A stretch of 64,000 nt of DNA from AAA044-D11 sp965268555 (GTDB taxonomy: Bacteria; Actinomycetota; Actinomycetes; Nanopelagicales; Nanopelagicaceae). Under the pieces are notes generated by a model that was not told the origin of the DNA, ran no database searches, and was given only the letters and a program-made list of their open reading frames with translations. The stretch spans positions 434,001 through 498,000 of the forward strand of contig OZ254174.1 in the NCBI GenBank assembly GCA_965268555.1. The letters run 5' to 3'. Below, in pieces: positions 27,329-36,659 of this stretch. The position numbers and the translations under genes are program-made. Numbering within the stretch: the first letter of the stretch is position 1; each line of letters opens with the position of its first letter.

Positions 27329-28521
27329 AATCTAAATTCTCAAAAATCGAGCGCCGTGCGCTCAGTTATCTATTTTTACCATTCGGAATTGGTGGAATGG
27401 CTATCGCCACAAGATTCCCCGAACTTCGCGATCAACTTGGCGTGAATAACGGCACATTCGGAACGATTCTAAGTCTTGGCGCTGTCGGTAGTTTGATTGC
27501 ATTTGTTTTGGTGGGCAATTGGGTTCACACCTATGGAATAAAGCCAATTGTTACATTTGGTTCCACTGGGCTTTTTGCTTCACTTGGTCTTTTCCCTCAC
27601 ATGCATAATGCAAATTATTTTTTACTTCTCAATATCTTCGCTTCATTTTGTTGGATTTCCTTTCATATTGCCAATAATGCCCAAGCAATCCATCGCCAGG
27701 AAGAGGTTGGTGAACTAATTCTTCCCAAACTCCACGGCCTTTGGAGCCTAGGTGCTCTTCTGACTTCCTTACTTGCAATTGTTATTACGCCTTTTGTGAC
27801 ACTTTGCTGGCACATAGGCGTAACTGTTTTTATTATGTGGCTTTTTACAATGTATGGCATCATAAAATCGACGCCATATTTCATAGGAAAGAATGAAGAA
27901 GCTGATGCATTCCCAAGTCTCTCAATTAAAGAAATTGCCAAGACCTTCAGTTTTCAACCAGTAATAGTTATAGCGATGGTTCTTGCAATGCAGGCTGAAT
28001 TCTCGATTCAAGATTGGTCGGCAATTTATGCAAAAGACACCTTGAAGATGAGTGCTTCTGCGAGCATCTACGGTTATACGGTTTTCATTGGCGCGATGAT
28101 TATTCTTAGATTCAATACAAAGCGCCTTGCTGCAAGATGGAGCGAGCGCCAGTTAATTTCCAAGTTACCAATCTTGGGTGGTGTGGGTTTTGCAGTGTGT
28201 ATCTCCCTCGGAACCTGGCTATCGCAGGTAAATCAAATTTTGGGATTCATAGTTTCACTTATCGGTTTTGCGCTTGCCGGATTCGGCTCTTCGATTCTAG
28301 CTCCCACTTTTTTCGCAATTTCCTTTAGAACGTCATCGCTACCAAGCAGTGTTGTTGTTGCTCGTATTGGACTTACTCAGGTAATCGCAACCTTCTTTGT
28401 GAAAGTTGCAATTTCTTGGGTTGCGCAAGCCACATCAGTAACAATTTCACTGTTAATTCCAGCGCTCATGTTGCTTGCAACATCCAAGCTTTCGTATCTT
28501 GGTAAAGCTACAAAAGATTAA
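27325..28521 (+). CDS. Major facilitator superfamily transporter
   Basis: A 398-residue membrane protein with about twelve hydrophobic segments in two halves. It resembles the MFS branch related to sugar/FucP-like and YbjJ-type permeases (GIGGMAIATRFPELRDQLG at the N-terminus). It starts at TTG 27325 overlapping the upstream stop, so translation is coupled. Substrate unknown. It converges on aceE with a four-base gap. Confidence 0.87.
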   Translation: MKSKFSKIERRALSYLFLPFGIGGMAIATRFPELRDQLGVNNGTFGTILSLGAVGSLIAFVLVGNWVHTYGIKPIVTFGSTGLFASLGLFPHMHNANYFLLLNIFASFCWISFHIANNAQAIHRQEEVGELILPKLHGLWSLGALLTSLLAIVITPFVTLCWHIGVTVFIMWLFTMYGIIKSTPYFIGKNEEADAFPSLSIKEIAKTFSFQPVIVIAMVLAMQAEFSIQDWSAIYAKDTLKMSASASIYGYTVFIGAMIILRFNTKRLAARWSERQLISKLPILGGVGFAVCISLGTWLSQVNQILGFIVSLIGFALAGFGSSILAPTFFAISFRTSSLPSSVVVARIGLTQVIATFFVKVAISWVAQATSVTISLLIPALMLLATSKLSYLGKATKD

Positions 28522-28525
28522 CTAA

Positions 28526-31270
28526 TCAGCCAGAGCCTTCAGTGTTACCTGGATCAGCAGCGCTAATGTCATTTAAGCGGTACTTATCTAACGCTTCCTG
28601 AACTACCTTCGCTTTTACTTCGCCAGCTTCGGCAAGTCTTGAAAGCGCAGCAACAACAATTGATTCAGCATCTACCTTGAAGTGACGACGTAGCGCACCA
28701 CGAGTATCTGAAAGTCCAAAGCCATCGGTGCCAAGAGAGTAGAAATCTTGTTCAACCCAAGGCGAAATTTGATCTTGAACTGCGCGCATGAAATCGCTTA
28801 CTGCAATTACTGGACCATCTTGGCCACGTAATTTCTTTGTGATGTATGCAGACTTCTTATCACTTGGATTCAATAAGTTGTGGCGATCAACGGCTAGGCC
28901 ATCGCGACGAAGCTCATTCCATGAAGTTACTGACCAAACACTTGCGGCAACGCCCCAATCATCTGCCAATAATTGTTGTGCTTTGACTGCCCAGTTCATC
29001 GCAACACCCGAAGCAAGCAATTGCACCTTCTTCTTTCCGCGCTTTGCAGGGGAGTAGAGATAAATTCCCTTAAGCAGACCATCGATATCTAAGTCTTCTG
29101 GTTGTGCTGGTTGAACATATGGCTCGTTATAGACAGTTAGGTAGTAGTAAATATTTTCACTGTTCTCGCCATACATACGTTTTAGACCATCACGAACAAT
29201 GTGTCCGAGTTCGTAGCCAAAAGCTGGGTCATAGCAAACAACTGCTGGGTTGGTTGAGGCAAGAAGATGTGAATGTCCATCTTCGTGTTGGAGACCTTCA
29301 CCATTTAGCGTTGTGCGACCTGCAGTAGCGCCCATAACAAAACCGCGTGCCATCTGATCTGCTGCTGCCCAAAAGGCATCACCAGTTCTCTGGAAACCGA
29401 ACATTGAATAGAAGATATAGATCGGAATCATTGGAACATCGTGTGTTGAGTATGAAGTTCCGACTGCTGTAAATGAAGCGGTAGATCCGGCCTCGTTGAT
29501 TCCTTCGTGGAGAATTACACCTGATGTGGATTCTTTATAGGAAAGCATTAATTCCCGGTCAACCGATGTGTAGTTCTGACCATGTGGTGAGTAAATCTTT
29601 AGTGATGGGAACAATGAATCCATTCCGAAGGTACGCGCTTCATCCGGGATAATTGGCACCAAGTGCTTGCCGATACCCGGATCTTTAATTAAATCTTTTA
29701 ACAAGCGCACAAATGCCATAGTTGTTGCGACTTCTTGGTGACCAGAGCCACGAATTACTGATTCATATGTTTCAAGAGGTGGTTGTGGAAGTGGCGCAGA
29801 ATCCTTGCGACGAGAAGGCATCGATCCACCCAAAACACTGCGGCGTTCCATCATGTATTTGTACTCAGGTGAGTCAACTCCTGGGTGGTAATACGGTGGC
29901 GCCTTCGCATCAATTTGATCATCAGTAAGTGGAATCTGAAGTGTGTCGCGGAAAGCTAGAAGATCTTCATGCGTCATCTTCTTCATTTGGTGAGTAGAGT
30001 TTCGGGCTTCAAAGTGCGAACCAAGTGTCCAGCCCTTAATTGTTTTAGCAAGAATCACTGTTGGGCGGCCGTTGTGTTCTGAAGCCTGCTTATAAGCAGC
30101 AAATAGTTTGCGGTAATCATGACCACCACGCTTTAGCGCCCAAATCTTCTCATCTGACCAATCTGCAACCATTGCTGCAGTTCGTGGATCGCGGCCAAAG
30201 AAATGCTCGCGAATATAAGCGCCTGACTCCGCTTTAAATGTTTGGTAATCGCCATCAGTCGTCTTCGTCATTAAATCAACGAGAGCTCCTTCGCGATCCA
30301 TTGCAAGAAGTTCATCCCACTCGCGGCCCCAAATTACTTTGATTACATTCCAACCAGCGCCCCGGAAGATAGATTCAAGTTCTTGAATAATCTTGCCATT
30401 TCCACGTACTGGTCCATCTAGACGTTGCAAGTTGCAGTTAATAACAAAAGTTAAATTATCTAAGCCCTCGCGTGCAGCAAGACTAATTGCGCCAAGTGTT
30501 TCTGGTTCATCACATTCACCATCACCAAGAAATGCCCAGACATTTTGATCGCTCGTATCTTTAATTCCGCGACCTTGTAAGTAGCGGTTGTAACGAGCTT
30601 GATAAATAGCATTGATTGGACCAAGTCCCATTGAAACTGTTGGGAACTCCCAGAACTCTGGCATTAAACGTGGATGTGGATAAGAAGAAAGTCCGCCACC
30701 TTCATGTGAAAGTTCTTGACGGAATCCATCCATCTGATGTTCAGTTAAACGGCCTTCAAGAAATGCTCGTGCATACATTCCTGGGCTTGCATGACCTTGG
30801 TAGAAAATTTGATCTCCGCCACCAGGATGATCCTTGCCGCGGAAGAAGTGGTTGAAACCAACTTCATAAAGTGAAGCAGATGATGCATAAGTGGATATGT
30901 GTCCACCAACTCCGATACCAGGACGTTGGGCACGATGAACCATTACCGCAGCATTCCAACGGATAAATGCACGAATTCGGCGTTCAATAAATTCATCGCC
31001 AGGAAATTCAGGTTCTTGCTTTGGTGGAATTGAGTTTATGTAATCAGTCGCACGAAGAGCTGGAACACCAAGATTGTTTTCACCGGCGCGGTCCAACATT
31101 GCGAGCATTAAATATCGAGCACGAACAGGTCCAGCATTCTTTAATACGGCATCTAGCGATTGGGTCCACTCTGCTGTTTCTTGCGGATCGGTGTCGACTA
31201 GCTGATCGATCAAATGGTCAGGGGCCTGCTCGTTTGTGCTCATGGCAGTATCTTTCCACGAATTTGCCAT
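28526..31270 (-). CDS. aceE: Pyruvate dehydrogenase E1 component, homodimeric type
   Basis: About 914 residues. The thiamine diphosphate motif is GDGECDEPETLGAI...NCN, and the AceE pattern VNCNLQRLDGPVRGNGKIIQ is split across about residues 270-290. HEDGHSHLLAS and other E1 landmarks are present. It decarboxylates pyruvate and passes the acetyl group to E2, which is not encoded here. The open frame extends to 31336, but ATG 31270, after GGTGGAAAG on the minus strand, is more likely; ATG 31243 is an alternative. It is divergent from the DUF3052-ahpE pair, as in mycobacteria. Confidence 0.95.
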   Translation of the reverse strand: MANSWKDTAMSTNEQAPDHLIDQLVDTDPQETAEWTQSLDAVLKNAGPVRARYLMLAMLDRAGENNLGVPALRATDYINSIPPKQEPEFPGDEFIERRIRAFIRWNAAVMVHRAQRPGIGVGGHISTYASSASLYEVGFNHFFRGKDHPGGGDQIFYQGHASPGMYARAFLEGRLTEHQMDGFRQELSHEGGGLSSYPHPRLMPEFWEFPTVSMGLGPINAIYQARYNRYLQGRGIKDTSDQNVWAFLGDGECDEPETLGAISLAAREGLDNLTFVINCNLQRLDGPVRGNGKIIQELESIFRGAGWNVIKVIWGREWDELLAMDREGALVDLMTKTTDGDYQTFKAESGAYIREHFFGRDPRTAAMVADWSDEKIWALKRGGHDYRKLFAAYKQASEHNGRPTVILAKTIKGWTLGSHFEARNSTHQMKKMTHEDLLAFRDTLQIPLTDDQIDAKAPPYYHPGVDSPEYKYMMERRSVLGGSMPSRRKDSAPLPQPPLETYESVIRGSGHQEVATTMAFVRLLKDLIKDPGIGKHLVPIIPDEARTFGMDSLFPSLKIYSPHGQNYTSVDRELMLSYKESTSGVILHEGINEAGSTASFTAVGTSYSTHDVPMIPIYIFYSMFGFQRTGDAFWAAADQMARGFVMGATAGRTTLNGEGLQHEDGHSHLLASTNPAVVCYDPAFGYELGHIVRDGLKRMYGENSENIYYYLTVYNEPYVQPAQPEDLDIDGLLKGIYLYSPAKRGKKKVQLLASGVAMNWAVKAQQLLADDWGVAASVWSVTSWNELRRDGLAVDRHNLLNPSDKKSAYITKKLRGQDGPVIAVSDFMRAVQDQISPWVEQDFYSLGTDGFGLSDTRGALRRHFKVDAESIVVAALSRLAEAGEVKAKVVQEALDKYRLNDISAADPGNTEGSG

Positions 31271-31408
31271 GAACTTTCCACCCAAAGCGGCATGAACCCT
31301 GATTACCCAATGGTTACCTCTTGCGCAATTGCCCAAGGTTCGGTGGACTTATCTCCTGGAATTACCTATCTCACATTTGATTCAACCAGTTAAGGAGGAA
31401 GAACCCCG

Positions 31409-31816
31409 ATGGGGGTAGATCTAATAGTTGAACGGCTCGCTCTTGAACCAGGAGAGTTGATTCTAGAAGTCGGTTTGGATTCCGACTGTGACAACGAATT
31501 TCGTAGCGCCATTGAAAAGCGCACTGGCACAAAATTTATCGAAGGCGCCGCAACAGAAGTTATAGATGTTGTTCTACTTTGGTGGCGAGATGGTGATGGC
31601 GATCTAGTAGATGACTTAATGGATGCCATGACATATCTATCTGAAACTGGACCTATCTGGTTATTAACTCCAAAGGTAAATAGAGAAGGTCACGTTGAAC
31701 CAAGTGATATTCAAGAAGCTGCACCAACTGCCGGTCTCTCGCAGACTGTATCCTTTGCCATCGGCGCAGATTGGACCGCAACTAAATTGGTTGCCAGAAA
31801 AGCCAGTCGTAAATAA
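31409..31816 (+). CDS. DUF3052 family protein
   Basis: A 135-residue small protein widely conserved next to aceE and ahpE in actinobacteria. Recognisable segments are GVDLIVERLALEPGELILEVG and VIDVVLLWWRDGDGDLVDDLMDA. The strong Shine-Dalgarno AAGGAGGAA precedes ATG 31409. Function is not known; the conserved neighbourhood links it to pyruvate oxidation or peroxide defence only by association. Confidence 0.9.
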   Translation: MGVDLIVERLALEPGELILEVGLDSDCDNEFRSAIEKRTGTKFIEGAATEVIDVVLLWWRDGDGDLVDDLMDAMTYLSETGPIWLLTPKVNREGHVEPSDIQEAAPTAGLSQTVSFAIGADWTATKLVARKASRK

Positions 31817-31828
31817 CTAGGAGAGAAC

Positions 31829-32287
31829 ATGGCATTAGAAATTGGATCACAAGCACCAGGATTTAATCTTTTAGATCAACATGGTGCGAATATTGCACTC
31901 TCTTCTTTTAAAGGCTCAAAGAACGTTGTAGTTCTTTTCTATCCATTCGCATTCTCCGGTCTCTGCACTGGTGAACTTTGTAGTCTTCGCGATGACCTGG
32001 GTGCATTTCAAAATGATGATGTCCAACTAATCGCAATATCTTGCGATCCAATGTATTCACTAAAAGCTTTCGGCGAACAAGAAGGTTATAAGTTTCCACT
32101 CCTTGCAGACTTCTGGCCACATGGCGCAGCAGCAAAGGCATACGGCGTTTTCAATGAAGAGCGCGGTTGTTCAACCCGAGGAACATTCATTATTGATAAG
32201 TCAGGTGTGCTTCGCTGGCAGGTAGTTAATGGCCTTGGCGATGCGCGTAATATGGCTGATTACAAGGCTGCGCTCGCAGCGTTGTAA
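31829..32287 (+). CDS. ahpE: AhpE-type peroxiredoxin
   Basis: A 152-residue peroxiredoxin. The active-site PxxxSxxC motif reads PFAFSGLC, with peroxidatic C46; C51 is a second cysteine close by. C-terminal GTFIIDKSGVLRWQ is typical. It reduces peroxides and peroxynitrite with a one-Cys or mycoredoxin-linked cycle in relatives. TAGGAGAGAAC precedes the ATG. It follows the DUF3052 gene by 12 bases. Confidence 0.95.
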   Translation: MALEIGSQAPGFNLLDQHGANIALSSFKGSKNVVVLFYPFAFSGLCTGELCSLRDDLGAFQNDDVQLIAISCDPMYSLKAFGEQEGYKFPLLADFWPHGAAAKAYGVFNEERGCSTRGTFIIDKSGVLRWQVVNGLGDARNMADYKAALAAL

Positions 32288-32320
32288 TAGTTTCCTATAA
32301 ATTAAGCATTGAATTTTTAA

Positions 32321-32357
32321 TACTGCCAATCTGCAGGTAGAGTGCGGCAGTACGTTT
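32321..32357 (+). terminator. Possible terminator after ahpE
   Basis: TACTGCC (32321-32327) pairs with GGCAGTA (32346-32352) around an 18-base loop and is followed by CGTTTT. The large loop makes this a weak candidate. It ends just before tRNA-Val. Confidence 0.4.
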
Positions 32358-32358
32358 T

Positions 32359-32433
32359 GGGTGGTTAGCTCAGTGGTAGAGCGCCTCGTTTACACCGAGG
32401 ATGTCGGGGGTTCGAAACCCTCACCGCCCACCA
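32359..32433 (+). tRNA. tRNA-Val (anticodon TAC)
   Basis: A complete cloverleaf. The acceptor GGGTGGT pairs with ACCGCCC with one wobble, D-arm GCTCAGTGGTAGAGC, anticodon stem CCTCG/CGAGG around loop TTTACAC giving anticodon TAC, and T-loop TTCGAAA. The CCA end is encoded (32431-32433). It reads GUA/GUG-type valine codons. Confidence 0.96.
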
Positions 32434-32442
32434 GGATTAAGT

Positions 32443-33669
32443 TTAAGGTTGTGGTTCCTGTACCCAGATGGCAACGCGAGTTAGGTTACTCCCTAGAAAA
32501 CTTATCGGATATGAATCCACGTAACCTTCGATTGAAATTTTGTCTCCGGGATAAACCGGTCCATTAATCGAAGTCGTAGCTCCTCCCATAAGACCGCCAG
32601 AGCTATCCAATAAAGCTACATAAACTAAACAGCTGTAGCCGTCGTTCTTGCATCGAATAACATCCTTATAGGTATTTGTAAGAGACGTGACGAATTTAGC
32701 ACCATATTTGTAACGTGGATCTTGTGGTTTAACTTGGACAGTTGTTGAAATTAACTGTCTTTCCGGTCCAGGATCAGAATCAGAACATCTGATTGAATAT
32801 TTCCATTTTTCAATCGGTGAGCTATATGAAGAAATCGTCCCAGCACCAATCATTTGCCCCGCTGGGATTCGGCTAATTTCAACTCGCTCCTTTGCTGTTT
32901 CACCATCTTCGAGAGTTACTTCTATTGAAATTAAAACCAAAGTAGCATCTCTATCAGGACTTGTATTTCTTACGTAGAAACCGAAAGAAGAAGTACGAAC
33001 CTCTCCCTCTTCATCATTTGAGTAAGACCAAGTTCTCCCCTTAGATGATTCAACGGTGCATGTTGCAGGAGTAGCTTTCCGAGCAGGTGGTTCTCCTGGC
33101 CAAGTATTTAACTTTGTTGGCTTATACATATTGTCAAGGCTTAAAGCATCGCAGCGTATCCAGCGCGCTCCTTGTTTCCACTCGAGTTCTGAAGGAAAAT
33201 AAAATCCCCAGTTATTTATAATAGTTCCAGGTTTGTAATTAAAAGGTTGGCAAATAGATCTCGCCACTTCAGCTATTTCAGAATCTAACGCACCATAAGG
33301 GTTCAAATCTGAATTCCAAATCGCAACTTTATAAGTCTCGGCAGAATGCTCTTGCGCACAGTTCACAGGTAATAAATCAATATTCTTAAGTACGGATTGC
33401 GATAGCGAGTAGTTATAGCAGTTGCCTATTCGTGGATTCTTGTCCTTAGGTTGTTCCGTTGCCGCTTCAATGACCGCCTTAGATTTTTGCACCTTAGCCC
33501 AAATCAATTTGCCTTTCGTCCTTGAACATTTGAATGTTGATCCTGCATAAACTTTAGTGATTCCTTGAGTCTTGCAAGTTCCACCGGCCTTCACGGCTGC
33601 AAGAGAGTTGGAGATATAAATCGGATGCATCAAGGACACTATGAGGATGGCAAGCCCTACTCGTTTCAT
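32443..33669 (-). CDS. Secreted septum-formation-like domain protein, function unknown
   Basis: About 408 residues with a Sec signal peptide (MKRVGLAILIVSLMHPIYIS; cleavage near SLA-A). The next module, CKTQG...KCSRTKGKLIWAKV, is a short two-Cys surface motif frequent in exported actinobacterial proteins. Residues about 85-190 (GNCYNYS...VNCAQEHSAETY...ICQPF) match the Septum_form-type Cys pattern. The rest is beta-rich. An upstream GTG at 33708 would add 13 residues. It ends ten bases after tRNA-Val on the opposite strand. Confidence 0.75.
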   Translation of the reverse strand: MKRVGLAILIVSLMHPIYISNSLAAVKAGGTCKTQGITKVYAGSTFKCSRTKGKLIWAKVQKSKAVIEAATEQPKDKNPRIGNCYNYSLSQSVLKNIDLLPVNCAQEHSAETYKVAIWNSDLNPYGALDSEIAEVARSICQPFNYKPGTIINNWGFYFPSELEWKQGARWIRCDALSLDNMYKPTKLNTWPGEPPARKATPATCTVESSKGRTWSYSNDEEGEVRTSSFGFYVRNTSPDRDATLVLISIEVTLEDGETAKERVEISRIPAGQMIGAGTISSYSSPIEKWKYSIRCSDSDPGPERQLISTTVQVKPQDPRYKYGAKFVTSLTNTYKDVIRCKNDGYSCLVYVALLDSSGGLMGGATTSINGPVYPGDKISIEGYVDSYPISFLGSNLTRVAIWVQEPQP

Positions 33670-33788
33670 AGCCAAAAGGTTACGCAAGGAGATTGGATTT
33701 GTCAGCACTCTGCCTTTAGGATTAGGGCAGGTTTTGAGATTAACAATTACATTATGCGGGTTCTAGTTCGAAAGCGAGGGGTGCTCAC

Positions 33789-34514
33789 ATGAAAGCCTCT
33801 GTTTCTGACCAGAACAACTTGATCGAACTCCAAAGAATTGATTCCGCGATTATTCAGGCCACACATAAATTAAAGACGCTTCCAGAGCGCGAACAATTAA
33901 CTGCAATTCATGCCCGGCTTGCCGCGAGTGCAGAGTTATTAGCTACGGCCGAAGCGGAACTTGCCGATGTAACTATCGATTTACGAAGAAGCGAAGTCGA
34001 CGTTGAATCCGTTGCAGACCGCATGGCAAAGGATGAGGCAAGACTCTCTGGCGGAAGTGCATCTCCTAAAGAGCTAGAACAACTGCAGCACGAGATTGCG
34101 ACGCTGGCCAAGCGCAAAGCGGAGTTAGAAGATGGCGAATTAGAAATTATGATGAAGGTTGATGCGGCGAAGGAGAAGGTCGCGACAATCAAGAGCGATG
34201 AAGAGGGCCTAAAGAAATTAGAGCTTGAGCTAAATATTCGCCTGGAAAATGCAGTTACAGAATTGGATCGTGAAGTTGCTCTAAAGAAGTCGGAACGCAC
34301 TTTATTGGCGCCAAAGATTGATGCCGCGCTAATCGAAGTTTATGAAAAGGTAAGAGCTAATGGCGGAGGAATCGGAGCTGCCCTATTAATCGGAAACACC
34401 TGCGATGGCTGCAGACTTGCAATTAATGCAGTCGAGATGGAGCGCATTAAATCATTGGATTCGGAAGAAGTTTTGCGTTGCGAGGAATGCCGACGAATAT
34501 TGGTGCGCATTTAA
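33789..34514 (+). CDS. Coiled-coil protein with C-terminal C4 zinc ribbon
   Basis: A 241-residue protein: residues about 5-175 form a long charged coiled coil, and the C-terminus has CDGC...CEEC, a four-cysteine zinc ribbon. This architecture, directly before the RNase H/phosphatase fusion, is conserved in actinobacteria (Rv2229c-type). It may bind nucleic acid, but its role is not established. It ends right at the start of the next gene. Confidence 0.9.
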   Translation: MKASVSDQNNLIELQRIDSAIIQATHKLKTLPEREQLTAIHARLAASAELLATAEAELADVTIDLRRSEVDVESVADRMAKDEARLSGGSASPKELEQLQHEIATLAKRKAELEDGELEIMMKVDAAKEKVATIKSDEEGLKKLELELNIRLENAVTELDREVALKKSERTLLAPKIDAALIEVYEKVRANGGGIGAALLIGNTCDGCRLAINAVEMERIKSLDSEEVLRCEECRRILVRI

Positions 34515-35594
34515 ATGGGCCGCGCATTTATTATTTCTGCAGATGGCGGATCACGAGGCAATCCGGGACCTGCTGCATATGGCGCCGTTGTTTCTGAAAA
34601 TGGGAAGATTTTGCACGAACTCTTTGAAACTATTGGAGTTGCAACAAATAACGTCGCTGAATACAACGGCCTGTTAGCTGCGCTTCGTAAAGTAAATGAG
34701 ATTGATCCAACTGCAACCGTAGAAGCTCGGATGGATTCCAAATTAGTTGTGGAACAGATGTCTGGAAGATGGCAGATAAAGCACCCGGATATGCGCGAAC
34801 TCGCAAAGCTGGCACGCGATGCACATCCTCACGAATTAGTGAGTTATAAATGGATTCCTCGTGATGAGAATTCACATGCTGACCGGTTGGCGAATAAAGC
34901 CCTAGATGGCGATGTCAGCACCAATGCACCCTTGCAAAAGAACTTCTTAATTGAGCGCTTTGTTTCCGGCGAGAAGCCAACAGTTATTTATTTCATTCGA
35001 CATGGTGAAACTATTTTGACACCAGAACGTAGATTCTCCGGGGGAGATGGATCAGATCCAGAACTCAGTGCAGATGGTTTAGAGCAAGCAGAAGCTGTTG
35101 CTCGGGAACTTGCGGCACGAGGAGCAGATTTAATTATTGCTTCACCGATGGTCCGCACAAAGCAAACTGCGGACGCTATTGCTAAAGCAACAGGTCTTAA
35201 AATCACTTTAGATGAATCATGGCGTGAAGCTGGATTTGGCGAATGGGATGGTTTGAGTATCTCTGATGTTAAAAAACTTTATCCAAATGAATGGCTCTCT
35301 TGGGTTTCAAGTACTAGTGCACCTGCAGGTATTACCGGTGAGTCTTTTGAAGATGTAGCTGCAAGATCAGAACTAGCTCTCACAAATCTTGTGTTAGAAC
35401 ATCCAGGAAAAACAATTATTGTCGTTACACATAATTATGTAATTAGAACTCTTGTCGCACTAGTTTTAGGTGCTCCAATGGAGAGTGTTTATCACTTAGA
35501 TATTCTGCCTTGCAGTATTACAACAGTTAACACTTGGACTTCAGATGGCCTTCGGGCTTTGCGTGGATTGAGTGAGCGAAGCCACTTAAAGTAA
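34515..35594 (+). CDS. Bifunctional RNase HI / histidine phosphatase
   Basis: A 359-residue fusion. The N-terminal RNase H domain has the DEDD set at D10 (SADGGSRGNPG), E49, D74 and D123, so RNA-DNA hybrid cleavage is expected. The C-terminal histidine-phosphatase domain begins near residue 155 with IRHGET (R162, H163), as in CobC/alpha-ribazole phosphatases. The same fusion is known in mycobacteria (Rv2228c). The PduO-type enzyme elsewhere in the window also fits cobalamin metabolism. Confidence 0.94.
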   Translation: MGRAFIISADGGSRGNPGPAAYGAVVSENGKILHELFETIGVATNNVAEYNGLLAALRKVNEIDPTATVEARMDSKLVVEQMSGRWQIKHPDMRELAKLARDAHPHELVSYKWIPRDENSHADRLANKALDGDVSTNAPLQKNFLIERFVSGEKPTVIYFIRHGETILTPERRFSGGDGSDPELSADGLEQAEAVARELAARGADLIIASPMVRTKQTADAIAKATGLKITLDESWREAGFGEWDGLSISDVKKLYPNEWLSWVSSTSAPAGITGESFEDVAARSELALTNLVLEHPGKTIIVVTHNYVIRTLVALVLGAPMESVYHLDILPCSITTVNTWTSDGLRALRGLSERSHLK

Positions 35595-35644
35595 AGTCTC
35601 ACCCCGTTTGAATAACCCAGGCATCCTTGTAAAGCCGAGCCTAG

Positions 35645-36622
35645 GTGACTAGTGTTCCTTGGATGCATCCAGGAAGAGTTGGAGATACCGGGCTAGTTAG
35701 CCGGAGTCCAAGAGAACTTGCATGGCGCCGATTTAAGGCAAATAAAATTGCAATTCCGGCCGCACTTGCATCATTCTCAATTGCGTTTATCGCAATCTTC
35801 GCACCGCTAATTGCTTGGGTTATAAATGTAAGTCCAACCGAACGTGATGCAAATGCAATCACATCACGTGGTGAAACAATCGGCAGCCTTGGTGGAATAA
35901 GTTGGAACCATCCCTTAGGCGTTGAACCTGGAATTGGTTATGACTTACTTGCTCGTCTTATGTATGGCTCACGGATCTCATTCATGGTGGCCGTCATCTC
36001 AACATTTGCAACAGTTGCCCTTGGCTTAATGATTGGAATCCTTTCCGGGTATTACCGCGGTCGAGTCGATGCAATTTTTGGTCGTTTTACAGATTTTCTA
36101 CTCTCTTTCCCATCATTTTTTATGATTATTGCGCTAAGCGTTCCGATGATTCAGCGAATCGAGAAATCAGGAATAGCTCGAGATAACGGAGCGCGAATTC
36201 TTTACCTAATTATTATTCTCTCGTTCTTCGGTTGGCCATATTTCTCTAGAATAATTCGATCACAAGTTTTATCGTTGCGGGAACGTGATTATGTAATCGC
36301 AGCCCGTGCCCTCGGTGCATCTAATCGCCGAATAATTTTTAAAGAGCTATTGCCAAATCTTTGGACTCCAGTAATCGTGTATGTGTCTCTGGCGCTGCCT
36401 GGATATCTCGCGGCTGAAGCAGTCTTCTCATACCTCGGAATAGGCGTACAGCCTCCTTCGGCTACGTGGGGATTGATCATCGCAGACTCAACTAAGTACA
36501 TTTTAAATGAGCCTACCTATTTCTTTGTACCTGCCCTTTCGTTAATCTTGGTAGTCCTATCTTTCAATTTATTGGGAGATGCAATCAGAGATGCACTTGA
36601 TCCAAAATCAGAGCAAAGCTAA
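35645..36622 (+). CDS. Peptide-type ABC transporter permease (OppC/DppC family)
   Basis: A 325-residue permease with six hydrophobic segments and the DppC hallmark cytoplasmic EAA loop (RERDYVIAARALGASNRRIIFKELLPN, about residues 208-235). It starts at GTG 35645. In most such operons the B permease precedes C; here C is first, before the binding protein, and B comes third. Imports peptides or related solutes together with the next four genes. Confidence 0.93.
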   Translation: MTSVPWMHPGRVGDTGLVSRSPRELAWRRFKANKIAIPAALASFSIAFIAIFAPLIAWVINVSPTERDANAITSRGETIGSLGGISWNHPLGVEPGIGYDLLARLMYGSRISFMVAVISTFATVALGLMIGILSGYYRGRVDAIFGRFTDFLLSFPSFFMIIALSVPMIQRIEKSGIARDNGARILYLIIILSFFGWPYFSRIIRSQVLSLRERDYVIAARALGASNRRIIFKELLPNLWTPVIVYVSLALPGYLAAEAVFSYLGIGVQPPSATWGLIIADSTKYILNEPTYFFVPALSLILVVLSFNLLGDAIRDALDPKSEQS

Positions 36623-36659
36623 AAAAGTAAGACAACCTAAGCAATAAAAAGGAGAAAGA